Shown: positions 20,700 to 34,125 of the stretch, one piece after another | Position numbering within the stretch: position 1 is the first letter of the stretch | How the letters are laid out: each line of letters begins with the position of its first letter | Assembly: GCA_034190875.2 (NCBI GenBank) | Contig: CM067358.1 | Coordinates: 49,062,113 to 49,126,112, forward strand | Reading direction: 5' to 3' | Origin: Urechis unicinctus | Lineage: Eukaryota > Annelida > Polychaeta > Xenopneusta > Urechidae | Length of the DNA: 64,000 nucleotides | Translations under genes and position numbers: made by a program | Notes under the pieces: generated by a model | Databases searched by the model: none | Told to the model about the DNA's origin: nothing | Seen by the model: the letters and a program-made list of their open reading frames with translations, nothing else

Positions 20700-22139
20700 G
20701 TTCGACGCGGTTTGACAAATGGCATACGAGTCATATGTTAGCATAAACTCACAAAAGCTTCAGGGCTGACTAGAAATAGCCTAAGTGATATAAACATCGG
20801 CCACTTAACCAGATCAACGTTAATAACTGCATATTCCTTAATTATAAATCTCTCGGGTAAATGTAATCTAAAAAGTTGCGTTGCCATTTTCCGCAGCATT
20901 CCCATAATAACTACTGCTAAAAAGTAGCATTGTGACAACATTTCTATCAACGGCAGCAATATCTATCGTGCGAGTGCGAAACCTTTCATGCATCATCGCA
21001 TAATTTGATATAATTAATCACTTGATGATGACCATTGTCTGTCAAATATAGAATAAGTATCACATATTCTCTGAGGCGTTCATGTGTCACTCAAATTGCC
21101 CTATCTATCACTCTTATTTCGTCTGCTTAAACGCATAGCTAGTTGCAGTTTTAGCTAAGGTAGGGCAATGCCAAATTAACTGCAAACTATTATACAGTTA
21201 ATATGAATAACAACGCTTAACAGGATTCTTTATCGACTCGGCACCATCAGAAGATGAAATAATGGAATAAAAAGTCCAAATCATAAATTATGTCACAGAA
21301 AACGATACTATACCATAAATATAACCAACGAGAATGCATGTTTGTCGCTGCATCATCATGTGTTGTTGTAAACAGTGTCGACCGATAATGTTCAAGTGAA
21401 CAGGGCCAAATTATTCTCTCTTGGAAGCTAACATTCGGAAGATAAACGCCATGCACCTGACGTGTTTGTAATAACACCCGTTATATAAACCTATATATTC
21501 TTCTGTTGTGGAAAATGTTCACCAGACAAGCAGTTTGGATCAATATAAACGCAAAGCATAGTTCAGTGAGAATCAAAATTAGATAACTGCTCATACAATC
21601 TATAAAGCAAAGACAGAACTGCTACGCAAAACCACTAGCCCAACTGTATTAACCGAATGAGAAGCCATCCATCACTACTTGTCAGTCGCATTCCAATATC
21701 CGATGTCAATTGGTACATACTTGAGGGAAAATAAGTAGCATTGTCTTTAACCACACCGGATGGAGACTGCAGATCAACTTCGGTTAAAGCGGGTCGTCCA
21801 GTGCTTCTTGTGCTGGTCGCAGTATGTATATCGAATCTTTATACGGTATATGCGGGCTCATTACAATTAAGTCAACGCTGAATGATGTAAAATTTGCATT
21901 TGATTGCTCACACAATACACTTTCTAGACAGTCGACATCCATTCGCGGATTATTATAGTATCGCATTAACGGCATGGTTGTTAACATCGTTGCCGTATTC
22001 TGTATTGTACATTCATGATATACCAGATGAGGAGAGGAGAGATAACAACAGACTTTAAAATGGACCTGAGAAAGAAGACAATAATGTTTGGCTCGGTAGG
22101 TTTCGTGGAATTTGCGCACGTCGGTAGACTTTCATGCAT
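20700..22139. other. Region with old repeats, no gene recognised
   Basis: 21030-21190 (ACATATTCTC, then TCACTCAAATTGC and TTTTAGCTAAGGTAGGGCAATGC) is one of at least four diverged copies. The others are at 26560-26710, 44560-44700 and 63150-63280. Minus-strand frames at 20959-20738 and 22119-21784 (111 codons) are open but show no motif and have no conserved copy. Confidence 0.4.
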
Positions 22140-23280
22140 AGCAACATTGGCAAACTATGTTAAGTGCTAAGTTGTGCACGCAATGCAGTTTTGTGATCGG
22201 TAGAGTGACCCTATTCGACCCTATTCGTGTAAGCATGGATGTGTTTTCATGCTTATTAACAAAATTCGTTACAATTATTAGATCACTTTACATTTACCCG
22301 ATCATCACCCAAGTCGAATGCATTTACAAATGGCCAACAACAAATATAGTGATATTTATAATTGACATTTATCGATCGATATAGTTTCCGAACAGACCTA
22401 CTCCAATATTGAGCCGTAATGATGTACTTGCTATGGTTGCTTATATTTGTAGTCTATATTTAATTAACTGCGCTCAATAAGCAAAATGCATACATTTTGG
22501 CATGCAAAGACTTAATAATTCATTACTCATTAATCTTGGCGCACAATCCCTTATTAATCAATAGGAATAAGCTTGTTGCATGCAGATGAATCAGCATTTT
22601 ATGTAGCGTTATAAATATTACCGTAGAGATTATGGCTAACTTGGTGAATAAAATCATTTACGTTACCTGGTTAGCAACATGATTTTGAGGTTCGAAGCAT
22701 ATATAAAGATTTCCTAAAAGAGTATATGTTAATCGCAATTTTTGTTAGTGAAAAATAATCTCAAATTCACTAACGTTTACCAATTCACATTTACGATTAA
22801 GGATAAGAAAAACATCACATGCTTCTTATTTTACCGATTAATACAAAATATGTACGCCAAATCCTCACAGCATAAACCACTACATATCTAGCAAGAATCG
22901 GACTGTATGGCTTATTATTTGTGAAAAAGACTCGTACATTTTGTAATAAATTCTTTTTCTAGCCTCTGAGTATCCAAAATTCTGACCCATAGGAAATAAA
23001 CCAATTTGTGCCCACAAAAAGTGGGCATCATATATCATAATGCATAGCTTCTCACGCCATGCCAAAGGATATATTTCCAAAAGAAAGTTGTTTGCGGCAT
23101 CAATCCTCTTAAGCATAGTAACACTGAATTATATAAACTGCCCGCTTGTACTGCCGAAAAGATGGGAAATATTTAGAAGTATAACCTCAACTTTGCAAAG
23201 TCGTAGCAGGAACATCATTAACAATGCATTTATAAGATCAAATACATTCTTCGATCATTCTGTTTACCAACATACCTAAC
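22140..23280. repeat. Third, diverged copy of the 8600-9350 segment
   Basis: Shared blocks with unit A include GAGTGACCCTA, GTGAGCATGGATGTGTT and AGGAATAAGCTTGTT, in the same order and orientation. A stretch of about 330 bp at 22730-23060 is extra relative to A. Divergence is well above that between A and B, so this is an older duplicate. Confidence 0.65.
22880..23116 (-). pseudogene. Possible S2-start relic of an iGluR-like gene
   Basis: A minus-strand frame with RIDAANNFL near its start and RIYYKMYESF near its end. Kainate receptors just after TM3 have PIDSADDLA and, about 30 residues later, TYDKMW-x-FM. The order is right but the spacing is about 18 residues longer. A related frame is at 30269-29910 (NIHYKMYKWF). 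Weak. Confidence 0.23.
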
Positions 23281-23819
23281 GATAAGCTTGTCAACACAAC
23301 AAGTGATACGTAGTGCAATTTGAATGGTTAATGTACGGCTTCACAAATTACTGTATTTTTGACAGACAACAACCAGCGTATAGTGATTTCTTTGTTATAT
23401 CACATTGACGGATATGATGCTCATATCTTATGTGTCACAATCGGAACATTTGGCCGTTTATATATTTGTAAAGAGACTCGTTGCTGGTAAAAAGCTAAGA
23501 TTGACCGAATAGATGAAACAGACCGATGTAAATGAGGCTTTGAGCTTCCATTTGCAGCATGATGTACTCTTAGAATCGTTAACTGGTCAATATGTTAAAA
23601 GTTTAAGAAGAAAACGATATCAAAGGGGCATTTTCTTCCGGTTAAGCCAACCCGATCCCCATGAAAATAAATACACATATATGAGCGGAAATACCAACAA
23701 CCGATAGAATGGCTGTTTTTCCTGTTCTGACACACTGCTGGTTGGCTGTTTACTGCACGCTGTAGAACATACCTGTCCAGTAGTATAGATGAATTCATAC
23801 ATAATTGCTTGTATACGCT

Positions 23820-24180
23820 ATTAAATTGTGGCGTTAAGGCTTTTCACGGCTCTGTATAGAGGCAATGGATTGGCCGATTCCGCATCAAAACACCTACCTA
23901 AGGCAGCGTAAAATACGATTAATGGTGCAATTTGAGTTATGAATGGAAAAAGTGTAAACAGTCCATGCTTTGATAGACAATTACCACATCCAATTGGTTT
24001 GAGCATTCGGCCGTAACGTGGAATCTGTTGCCGATATCTTGTTGGTTAGCCAGTCTATCATTCAAGACTCAAGCGAAACCCCATAATAGCCCTCATTGAC
24101 GATTCACATAATCTATCCACAGCACTGCCATATTGACGCTGAGCCACGGGGCGGGCTCTGCCAATAAGAATTCATCAAAA
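23820..24180. repeat. Segment repeated at 30590-30850
   Basis: Both copies carry GCAGCGTAAAAT or its variant, ATGGTGCAATTTGAGT, ATGCTTTGA-AG-CAATT and CGGCCGTAAC, in one order and orientation. No coding frame is conserved. Confidence 0.65.
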
Positions 24181-26520
24181 CAACCCTTATTACTAAAACA
24201 AAAGGTATGAAGTTTGACTTATGTACAATGTAGTAAGCAGGTTATCTGCTCTGTAACGTACACTGCCACAATAAATCACCAGCACCAATACAGCGGATTA
24301 ATTAGTTCTCTGTTGATATAATCGCAATGTTTCTGCACACTGCGGGATAACCGTAAACGTAATTTAGCCACTGTTATCATTTTCAGCTCTTGTACAAGCG
24401 TTCGTTGATTTATGACCTTTCATTAATATAAAAAAAACACAACTGAATTTAGTGCTTCTGCATTTTAATGTATGTGCTGTGCCAATTATCTAGAAAACAC
24501 TGTGATTTGCTTCGCGCATCTCTATTTGCTTCTGGTTGATGAATAACACCTTTACAATCAAAATGGTCAACCGATAGTTATACACCTTTTCATCATTCAA
24601 AACATCTACGAAAAATACGCATGAACACTGAAGTCAAATACAAGCTGCCTAGATTTAGTGTGAGCAAATAGACCAAAGTCGTGTCCGTTCTTTGCTACAT
24701 TGATTCCGCTTATGTGTGATTAAGTTTGCCGACAATATAAGGGACTGACGTAAAAAGATATAGGATTAATGGTAACCCATTGTTCAAATATTATTTGCAT
24801 CCATGTGCCTTGCAAAGCAACAACAACAACATTACGGCAGTCGATATTTGAAATATTCAGATGCGCCCGATTCCATTCACATGTTAACTTTAGCATAATT
24901 TGATTCATTCATCTTTATTATGATGGTGAATTATATTTTGTTGAAATAACGACATTTGATGCATACAAAATATAATTGATCAAATCTTTGAACGTCGGTG
25001 TTGGTTTCTTATGGCGGCATTCTATTCATGTCAAAATAATAGTGGATGACGTCATACACCTACGGGTTAAATGAAAACAGGCCCCAAAGCATTTTAAAGA
25101 TGTGAACGATTTAAATGGAAAACAATACATAGTTTTGATCCATTGACGAGCGATTTCGATCACCCTCATTCAAAAGTCGAACAAACAGCAGACTTGAACA
25201 ATGCCTGCTTCTCTACTCAGCATCAATGTTTAGCCAGTATACTTATTGGACCTGGAATCAGGCAAAAGTCGGTGGTACCCCAAAAACCGAGAAAAAGGAG
25301 ACCGACAAACCATGAAGACCAAATCTCTTCCCTGTGCCAATTGTAATTTTCGGTTCAAAGGTTCACATAGCGTGCTCAGCAAAGCTGAATCGCAAGCTTG
25401 GCGTCAATATATCTTACATTACGAAATACATAAAGTTGCTTTGATAATTATCTGTAAAATACTGAAAGTCTCACACCGGCTCTGTAAGCAGTGATTAATC
25501 GAGCCAATTAGTTAATTAATCGCGTTGGATGTAACGATTGATTTGGTCGATGAACTTTTGTTTATGTTTTGTTATTTCCAATTATGAGCGCTGGCCATTT
25601 AAATGTGCCTTAGTGCAATATCTGTACATGCCGGTCGAAACCTTTACTAGCCAAAGACAATGTCTAAATTTGAACCCAATGCAACTTGACACCCACAGTG
25701 TCTCTAATGAGGAGTGGGCGCTAGCTCTTTGGGTACAATTGAATGAGGTTGTATTTTTAAGAATTCTCTGATAAGATGGAAAGGGTCGTGTATTAATGAT
25801 AGAACCGGTGATGTAATCGGAGGCACTCCAGCCATTGTTTTATTTTGCTTACAACCGGTATCTATCCGCATAGTACAATGTTGGTATCATATTATGCTGC
25901 CTACCCAACAGAATTAAAAAATGATTTCGCAATCCTTCATCAGTTTTATCTATCAGACAACATTTCTAGCGACCTCATCGTTAGAAATGCAATAATAATA
26001 AACAATTATTAAACTTGTGCTAGTGCCAGTAAAATGTGTGCTTCTTACGTCATAACCCTCATTACATGTTTATGATGGCCATGGATATGTTTCTTGCTAT
26101 GAGTTACGCAAATGTAAATTCCACGCTCAACGTGTTGACATGAACACTAACTTGGTGTTTAAATACAACCAGGTCATTATAAGAGTAAGAACGCGGGAAC
26201 AATTCATGCATTTTATATGACAGAATTTTATTTTAGTTTGAATAAAACTCAACCACCAAATAAAACATGTTTGAACAAAGCTTCGGCTCAGCTCATTTAA
26301 CGTGATATACGCAGATATTGATTATAATGGTGAGTGAAACAATCGTTTTGTTCAATAAACAAATATTCTTATGCGGGACTCAAGGACGTAATTGTTGTAT
26401 CAATAACATTCGATATCCTCCTGATTTGTTTTTGCTAGCAAATTACCCTGACAGTATTAGTACACGTATGAATTAAGTGGCTATGAAACACGAGACGCCA
26501 TGCGGATGAATGGCAAATAT
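24181..26520. other. Old duplicate spacer
   Basis: 24760-25345 aligns with 28860-29400 (GTACCTTGCAA/GTGCCTTGCAA, AACAACAACA, then CAGTCGATAT, and later GGAATCAGGCAA and AGGAGACCGACA). Overlapping plus frames at 25143-25346 and 25246-25494 lie there. The 28-29 kb copy keeps neither, so I do not call them genes. The rest shows nothing. Confidence 0.4.
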
Positions 26521-28259
26521 TTCAAGGCTAATGCAAACTCAGACGTGTATAAGATGACGGTTTCCTGTCAAATACAAAATCGTTACCACATATTCTTTGA
26601 ACCGTTCATTTGTCACTCAAATTGCATTATCTAATACGTATGGCGTCTGATTAAACGTACAATAAGTTGCTGTCTTAGCTCAGATCGCGCAATGCTAAAA
26701 CGCAGCATAATATTTTGCCGTTGATATAAATAACAACACCTGAGAGAATTCATACGTCCTATACGACCAGAAAGATGCATATGATTTAGTCTTAGACGAT
26801 TGTGTTACCCGTTTCACTGTTTCAAAATTTGCAAATAATGGATATTTGCATTGCTTTGGATTTATTCACCGCTTGATGTAATATCGCATAGCAATTGCGA
26901 TAGAAACAATCCCTAGCAAATTGGTCTAATCAATGAACAGTAATTTTGAGTGAACAGACTAGATCGTGTTTTGTGTGAGCAAGCAAATGCAAATCTATTG
27001 CAATGACCTAACAAAACCTTATACAGACTCGACAGACCTACATTGACTAGCACAAAAAGCACCGGACGACCCGTTGTAAATCGAAATTGATCCTCAGTTC
27101 CCATCCGTTTGGTTTGAGACAATGATAACTATTGTTTCCCAAATATGTAAAAAATGACCTCGGATATTGGTATGCGACCGGCAAGTAGCTTGTGATGAAT
27201 GGCATCTTATTTTGATCAATAAAGTAGGGTTAATGGTTTTGTGTTGCTCGGGTGACTTGGTCTAAATACCGTAGCTGATATACGACAACGAGTTACATGG
27301 GTTACTTATTAACCGAATGAGCGCAATAGCAGGTTCACAAAGCAGAAGTGTATTCATGGATAGTATTCTTAGGTTATTAACTATGCAATTTCTGTGCCAA
27401 TGGAGAACAAAGGAAGTATGGACTGTATCGTTTCTATTGAGTTGTGAATTGTTTATGTGGGGTATTGCAGATAGAAGGTAAGTTTTACTTAGCAACACTG
27501 ACCCGAGCAAGATAGTATCATTTATTGTCCCTCAAATCAGACTATATCATAAGTTCTGAAAGACGTGCAATTGAACAATTTAACAACTGCACTCGAAAAT
27601 AAATGTGCTTTGCAGCTAAACGCCTCTTAATTATTGGGTTAAGTTCAATGTGAAATTGGATTAATTTGATTATTCACTCATTCAATGACGCCAATCTTGA
27701 CGAGAAATCAAGCGAACTAGAGCAGCACAATGAATATATGAGGAACATTTCACTCCGTGACAGGTATGATGGGTACCCGGGGATCGGTATCAGATGAACT
27801 GCCGGTTTGTATCCGTACTGCCGAAGCGATATGAATTATTCAGTACCTTAACTGCATCCTCGCAAATTTATGGCAGGAGCCTCACAAAGAATACATTTGT
27901 TTGGATCAAGTAGACATGTGGCAAGACATTGTTATGCTGATTACCAACGTACATGACGATAAGCTGGACAGAATAATAAGTAACGCAACATCAAAGATGG
28001 ATGAACGGCTCAGAAACACTTCAGAAATTATTTCATTTTAGACAGACTAAAGTGATTTCTTTATTATATCATAACCCAGTTGGTCGCTGAAAATATCAAA
28101 AGAGACTCGTAGCTGGTTACCAAAGTACTGCATATAATGCAAAAAAGAGCTACGGTCGATCGAAGGCACCTCTGTTCCTTTGTAAATATATTGCTTAATG
28201 TCAAAATTGATAAAGTCGAATGATACCAATATCATCTAACAATATCGCCAATACTAACA
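26521..28259. other. Old mosaic copies, no gene recognised
   Basis: 26540-26720 belongs to the repeat family with 21030, 44540 and 63130. 27050-27310 aligns with 29575-29770 (AGCACCGGACG, then GCTCACGA/GCTTGTGA and GCACGATAGC or GCGCAATAGC). 27790-27880 matches the TM3-like segment of unit A at DNA level without an open frame. Confidence 0.4.
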
Positions 28260-28483
28260 AAATGAACCAAACCTCTGTGTCCCAAGATTTATTTGGAAGA
28301 ATTCAAACGCATAATGATCTGAGTGAGCTGAACATACTGAGAGAAACAGTAACAAGCAGGTGGCTACTTCCCAAGACGGCCGAGGTGATCGACACTCATT
28401 CATTCAGCAGAAACATTACATATACGAAATTATATACGAAATGCTGCTTACCAAAACCTAGCACAGCAATAGAGAACGTTTAA
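28260..28483. repeat. Diverged copy of 12690-12860
   Basis: TTTGGAAGAAT-C-AACGCATAATGATC and GGCTACTTCCCAA are shared with 12735-12830. Read on the minus strand, the TM3-like frame of 12.7 kb is interrupted here by a stop. The plus-strand frame of 87 codons at 28220-28483 has no recognisable motif. Confidence 0.5.
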
Positions 28484-29909
28484 CAGAAATGAATACAGAA
28501 AATATACCACACGAGCCCATCCTCGTCAAACACCTTACATATTCTTAACTTCAACCGATATTAATGTCTGATGGTAGATCTTAACTGAAAAATGTGATAC
28601 TAAGATCACCATAAGCTTAATTCTGAACCAATGTCCGTACTACACTGTCAGCAGACGAAATCCGTGTGTCGAAGTCGCAAGATGGTCTCAATGGGCACCT
28701 TGGTACAATGAATGGTGTGAGGATTAATTGATTAAATTTGTCGACCATTTAAGAGATTAACCTATTAAGTTATTAATTAATTTTAAATATGACGGATATT
28801 TTATTGTTTTGTGAAAGGGTATGAGTATGATCCGAGCGGGGGTTAATAGGGTTAATTGCAAACCGTTGTTCATATATGATTTGCGTCCGTGTACCTTGCA
28901 ACACAACAACAACACTACTGCAGTCGATATCATAAATATTCAGATTAGCCAGACATTGGTTTCAAACAAGCACTAGATTCCATACTCATGTAAGCTTTAA
29001 CACCATTTGCATCATATTTATGATAGTGAAAGAGAGCTATATTTGGCTGCAAAAACGATGTGTTGCATAAAACATATGTTTGATTAATTCATTTAACATC
29101 GATGTTGATTTCTTGTGACTGCATGATATTCACGTCTAAATGAGAATGATTGACAGTTGGTCAAGTCAAAACTGAACCAAAATGCATTTTACAGATGTTA
29201 ACGATTTAAATAAAAAGCTATTCATGTTAGTGGTCCACTGACGAGCGGTTTCGAACACGTTACTTCAGAAACAACGGACTTGCACAATGCTTCCTTTCGT
29301 ACTCAGCATCAACGTTGAGTGCATGGAATCAGGCAACACAGATGGCACCCCAAGTGTCGAGTAGAAGGAGACCGACAGACCTCAATGCCGCCATGCTGGC
29401 GAAATATGTGCTATGCGTTCAGCTCAGTTTTGTAGAAATCCCCTGGGTGTTTGTCAAAAAGCGCTTTAATGATGGTCAGCATATGACGTTAAGAGTACGG
29501 TACGGAATGGTTGGTGAATGAATGTATGTAAGAATAAGTTCTACGTGCACAACATATATACACTGGCGAGCTGATTAAGCACCGGACGCCCCGCTATGAA
29601 CTGAAGATGGTTGACTGTCTAGATCACTTTTGCCAAAGCAGTGTGGCCAATTGTTTCCTTAATTTGAAAATATTGGCCCTGGATATTGCAATGTAAATAG
29701 CTCACGATTAGTACAGTAAAGTTAATGGCTTAGCTGATTGCATGGAATATTAATTAAACGTACGAGCACGATAGCAAGTTCATAAAACTGAAAAATATCA
29801 ATGGATTATCATGCATGGCTATAATAAAGTTCACTCAACATCAGTCCTTTTTCAGATCATTCACAAACACCAGCTCCAACTACTGTTTATTTCGTACTGG
29901 ATTTTTTGT

Positions 29910-30269
29910 TCATCTCGGTACATATCGGACGAGAATATCACTCAGCTTGCTTTTGGGTTGTATGAGATATGCTGTTGCTGTACTCCAAGGCCAACTCGTC
30001 CACAAGGCTAGGCCACGCCCAACCCTCACAGCACAGACCACTACATATCCAGCAAGAATCGTGTATGCGTGGCTAAGTCGCACGGGAAACCACTTGTACA
30101 TTTTGTAATGTATGTTTTTGCCTCTAAGCGCTAGGAAAAAGGTCCATCCTAAACTCCACGGAATGTAGCCAGGTTTTGGTCGTGTTGCAACGAAAAAATG
30201 GGCAACGTGTCGGCAACGGACAAACACTATAGTAATCTTAGTAAACCCTAACCATACTCGTTTTGCCAT
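29910..30269 (-). pseudogene. 119-codon frame, possible iGluR-like core relic
   Basis: This minus-strand frame reads HFFVATRPKPGYIPW, LGWTFFLAL, NIHYKMYKWFPVRLS, GYVVVCAVRVGRGLAL. Two readings compete. One is TM1 end (FLVxRxxPxxW), pore start (LWFxLGAL) and TM3. The other is an S2 start with Y-x-K-M-Y/W, as proposed for the related 23116-22880 frame. Both cannot be right, which limits confidence. GC content is higher than in the flanks. Confidence 0.25.
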
Positions 30270-30881
30270 TTCTGTGCCATTTCTCTTTTTGTGATCAGCA
30301 CAAATATTCCCGCAACATCACAAACTTTGATAATGAATGAATCCCTTGATACGCAGCTCATACCCCTTGTATCAGGACATGGATAATCTGCCTAGCATTG
30401 TGGATCCTCACCAATGCAATTGCACCAATATGCATCAGTACACTGGTATAAAAATGTTGGCAGTCCGTGGTCAGTCCCGCAGTGGTGCATTCGGGCGGTG
30501 ATGTGAAACATGGTCAGAATTACACATTGCGTGTGGCAAGTGAGGGCGCTTCCCGGCGAAGTTTACAGGGGGTAGATTGACCGACTTCGCATGGACCTAC
30601 GACAGCGTAAAATGCGATTTATGGTGCAATTTGAGTGATGAGTGTAAACATTTCATGCTTTGACAGGCAATTTTTGCCCGCCATTAGTTGATGCAATCGG
30701 CCGTAACATCTGTTGCCGATATTGTGGTGGTCAGTGACTCTGTCGTTTAAGACATTAGCGAACTTCGAAAAGAGCTCTCATTGACCACTCATACAATATA
30801 TCTATAACACTGCCATATTGACGTCTGACGATGGGAGACTTTAGGATACTAATTGTTTAGCCTTAAACAACGTCTAAATAA

Positions 30882-31413
30882 TTATCCTGCCTCATCCGTG
30901 ATATCCCTATTCAAATGGCGTCCGAACAAACATTGCACAGAAAACAACGGTACACATTGACAGGATAAATGCAATGATGTAACTGATCGTAAGCCAGAAT
31001 GAACGTGGCTATTTTGCTTGAAGTCGTGGATTGATAGGCCTTTAAATGCAGCTCTTAATATACATGATGCGTTATTTGTCAGATCGTGGCATGAAAAAAG
31101 GTCTTTGGTTGCACTGCCTTTATTTGATTGATTCAGGGAACAAGGATCGCTATAGCTCTGGCGAGGGTTCTCAATAAAGTATGTTGAGTTATTTATTGTA
31201 TGATCCAAGGAAGGAAGAGTTACAAAAATGCTTTCTTTTTCTCATTGTTTTCGTGTGCATGATTGCAGAGGGGTCAGACATTTTAGATGACGAGTGAGGG
31301 TTCTCACTCTTACACCCATTATTCATCATGCACAACCTGCTGTAAGATTTTCCACAGTTGATCATCTTGCCCGCAGCATCTGCGATATCAGCAGGGTTTC
31401 CTTTCTCCAGCAA
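30882..31413 (-). other. Two open frames of unknown nature
   Basis: Minus-strand frames 31413-31189 (74 codons) and 31208-30882 (108 codons) overlap slightly. The first contains CGKSYSRLCMMNNGCKSENP, whose Cys spacing faintly recalls a ShK-type module, but the remaining cysteines are not in place. The second is Ser/Cys-rich without a known motif. Single copy in the window; no splice evidence. Confidence 0.15.
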
Positions 31414-32167
31414 GCAAAATATATATACAACAAGCCTTCCAGGTTAATATGGCGGTAAAGTGGTGTTCTAGAAACGAAATTTATATTATATATTACCAGA
31501 TGCAATCTAGAATGGGTGTCTTTTTGCTTTGACAATCTTGTATTTTTGAAGTTCTAAGCAAATTGTTCTAGTTCTGTTACAAAAGCATCAATTTGTTTGG
31601 TGTCGTCGGCCAATCCTCAGCATATGGTGTCATCTTAACATTTTTGGGATCTGCATCTTTAGGTCTTGCTGTGGACCGATCTCAAATACTACGACAAATG
31701 TGGTGTAGTATAATGTGACACATAAGGTATCTGTTTTGCAACGTATTACATGTTTGAGTATAACTTGGATAATTAAGTCCTCTATAAAAATAAACAGCCC
31801 GCTATATAACCGAAATAACGTGTAGCTAGTATCGTTATATTAAGCAAACATTGGAAGATGTGCTGCTTGTGCATTCCATCGTAGTGTCAAATCTATTTTT
31901 TATTGGCTTTTGCCTTTGATTTTCGATCCATGCTCCTAGCCTTTATGTAAGACTCTGCCCATAGCATTGCTATACGGTATATAGCGCCTTCTTTTCCGAT
32001 TGATCTCGAATAACAACAAGGACTACAAATATGCTCACGATACGTTCTTCTGCTATCAGCGAGCATGGATTTTCTCCCCAGAGGAGCTATCTTGCTCAAT
32101 CATATCTTAGAACCTACTTTGGCGATGCATCATGCGAAATGATTGTTGTCAAAAGCATTTGTTAAAA
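31414..32167. other. Single-copy spacer
   Basis: No gene recognised. A 68-codon minus-strand frame at 32099-31893 shows no motif. The region ends at the (TA)n tract. Confidence 0.35.
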
Positions 32168-32352
<185 letters not shown>

Positions 32353-33108
32353 TGGGGGATCGCTGGACTCATTATCTATAACTCTGCAATTTCGTTATTC
32401 GATAAAATTGTAAGTATGATCACACCAATCACATTTCGATTGCAATATCAGATACGTTACGATTGCTTAAGAAGATTCATGCTTAACACATCTTAAAACG
32501 CACAATTGTTAACTGGTCAGAAAATCGAATGATTAAGAATCTGGGAATGGTTGACACTTCCAGCTGAAATAACCTGTGATGAATTAAATTGAACCATGAG
32601 TCTCTAGAAGTACAAACTTGCAGTATGATATTTGCAGATGCTATTGAGGTCCCACAAACCAACATCGTTGCTACAAAATATCTATTTTTCTATTCACTTC
32701 CTGTATGATTTCGCACCGTCGCAAAAACAAATATGCCGTTCCATTTGAACAGATAAAACTCGGCTATAAAATATTCTATGTCGTTTACCTAAGCTGCCTT
32801 ATGTCAATGTCACCGTTGAATGCTCTAAGCCTGCCATTTGAACAGATAAATGAACTCCTACTATAAAATATTTATATCGTTTAATTAAGTTGCTCAATGT
32901 CAATGTCATCGTTGAATACTCTCAAACCCTCGAACGTTCGTCCGAAACCAATTAATCATAAAAGGCCATTAGATTTACAGCGTTCTCCATAAATAGGATT
33001 TACCATAGAAAGCTGTTTATGACGCTCTTTATCTACTTACCAAATAACACAACGCTACCCCTGTACAAGTTGGTTGATGCATTCGCCTGGTATGATTGTG
33101 CATAGCCG

Positions 33109-33309
33109 ATGCAAGACACAATGCAAGCTCCATGTCATTTTTTGCTTTATAGTGAGATACAATTGATGGCGCAGGTACAATGCGTGTGCAAAAAAAGAAT
33201 CGATGAAGACGAAATTTGCTATTGTTGGCAATTATATAGGTTAGTACCTGTAGCAGACCTCAAATCATACAAAGGAATGCGTGCAGTTGTTGTCGATCAG
33301 AAAATATAA
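33109..33309 (+). pseudogene. Possible amino-terminal-lobe fragment of a plus-strand iGluR-like gene
   Basis: A 66-codon frame containing FLLYSEIQLMAQ and CYCWQLYRL. In glutamate-receptor amino-terminal domains a strand with Cys/Ser-x-E leads to an ILxQA helix and a Y-x-W-I strand, which is vaguely similar. The copy at 50066-50240 has lost part of the frame. Assigned mainly by position upstream of the stronger segments at 34.0-37.4 kb. Confidence 0.15.
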
Positions 33310-33837
33310 TTGCGTACTATCAATGCTTTAGATTATTCTGAGTGAGACCATCACGGATAACGCCCCCATCTATTGTATTCTAAAGGATATATCAGAGTGA
33401 AATAATGTTTGCACAATGGGTTTCTGCTAAAGCTAATCCGCGTGTACGGCGGTCAGCATCCCGTTCACTTTGGCAGTTTGACATCTGCCTCTAAAGTTTG
33501 CTTTGCGTTGCACTGCATCTCGTCCGACTGCTTCAGCACTTGTTTGATCATGCTATCTAATACTTACCACGTGTATAATTACGATCTCGCAAAACTGTCC
33601 AGGATAGAATTAGGGCTTATAACGTAGTATATTGTAAACAATATCGCATCGGTAACGTTTCGCATCTTTACCTTAGTCGGTAGATGACAATAATTGCTTA
33701 CAATCTACAGATAAGTGCTAGATGGTCTCTCCTCATTAGAATGATATAAATTTGTCCATGTTACAAACATATTCTTCATAAAAAGAGAGCGACAAGTCAA
33801 ACATACGACTCTTGCAATGCTGATCCCTTTTTTTTCA

Positions 33838-34125
33838 TTCGATGAGCGTCATAAACAAATACCCCTAACCCATGATAATAATAAAGTTTGTGGGCAACGT
33901 GGCCGCGGGTACTGCAGTCCTGTGAAAAGCGGAGGCCTTCATTTCTCTGGATGCTGGCAAGCTCGGTTTCAGCATATAAACGGGTCTGTGTAGCCCGACC
34001 GTTGATTCTTCTACCATTGTATTTCACAGGATGAAACGTGATAAGCTCGATATTGTCCAGTTGGTTCGCGTCACGGGTAAAACTTTGAGATATTTCATGC
34101 GCATTGCTGACCATCCGTGACCTTC
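33838..34125 (+). pseudogene. Possible end of the amino-terminal domain, iGluR-like, unit 1
   Basis: A plus-strand frame reads VCGQRGRGYCSPVKSG, SGCWQARFQHINGSV and then TAG. A pyrimidine tract and CACAG acceptor follow at about 34030, and then MKRDKLDIVQLV. The end of receptor amino-terminal domains has a W-x-x-G stretch, a GxTG-x-x-F turn and then R-x-D-x-x-LDI-x-x-L, in that order. Unit 2 (50650-50930) keeps all pieces. Eight of eleven differences in the first part change residues, so no purifying selection is evident. The minus strand is also open here (34114-33797, 105 codons, no family), so the strand is not certain. Confidence 0.28.

Noticed and set aside
21784-22119. A 111-codon minus-strand frame
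   Set aside because: No motif, no splice sites and no conserved copy; within the length expected by chance in 64 kb.
31189-31413. ShK-like or ankyrin-like module at 31.2-31.4 kb
   Set aside because: Only three Cys have suitable spacing and the ankyrin-like LLEKGNPADIADAAGK is a single partial repeat; not enough for a call.
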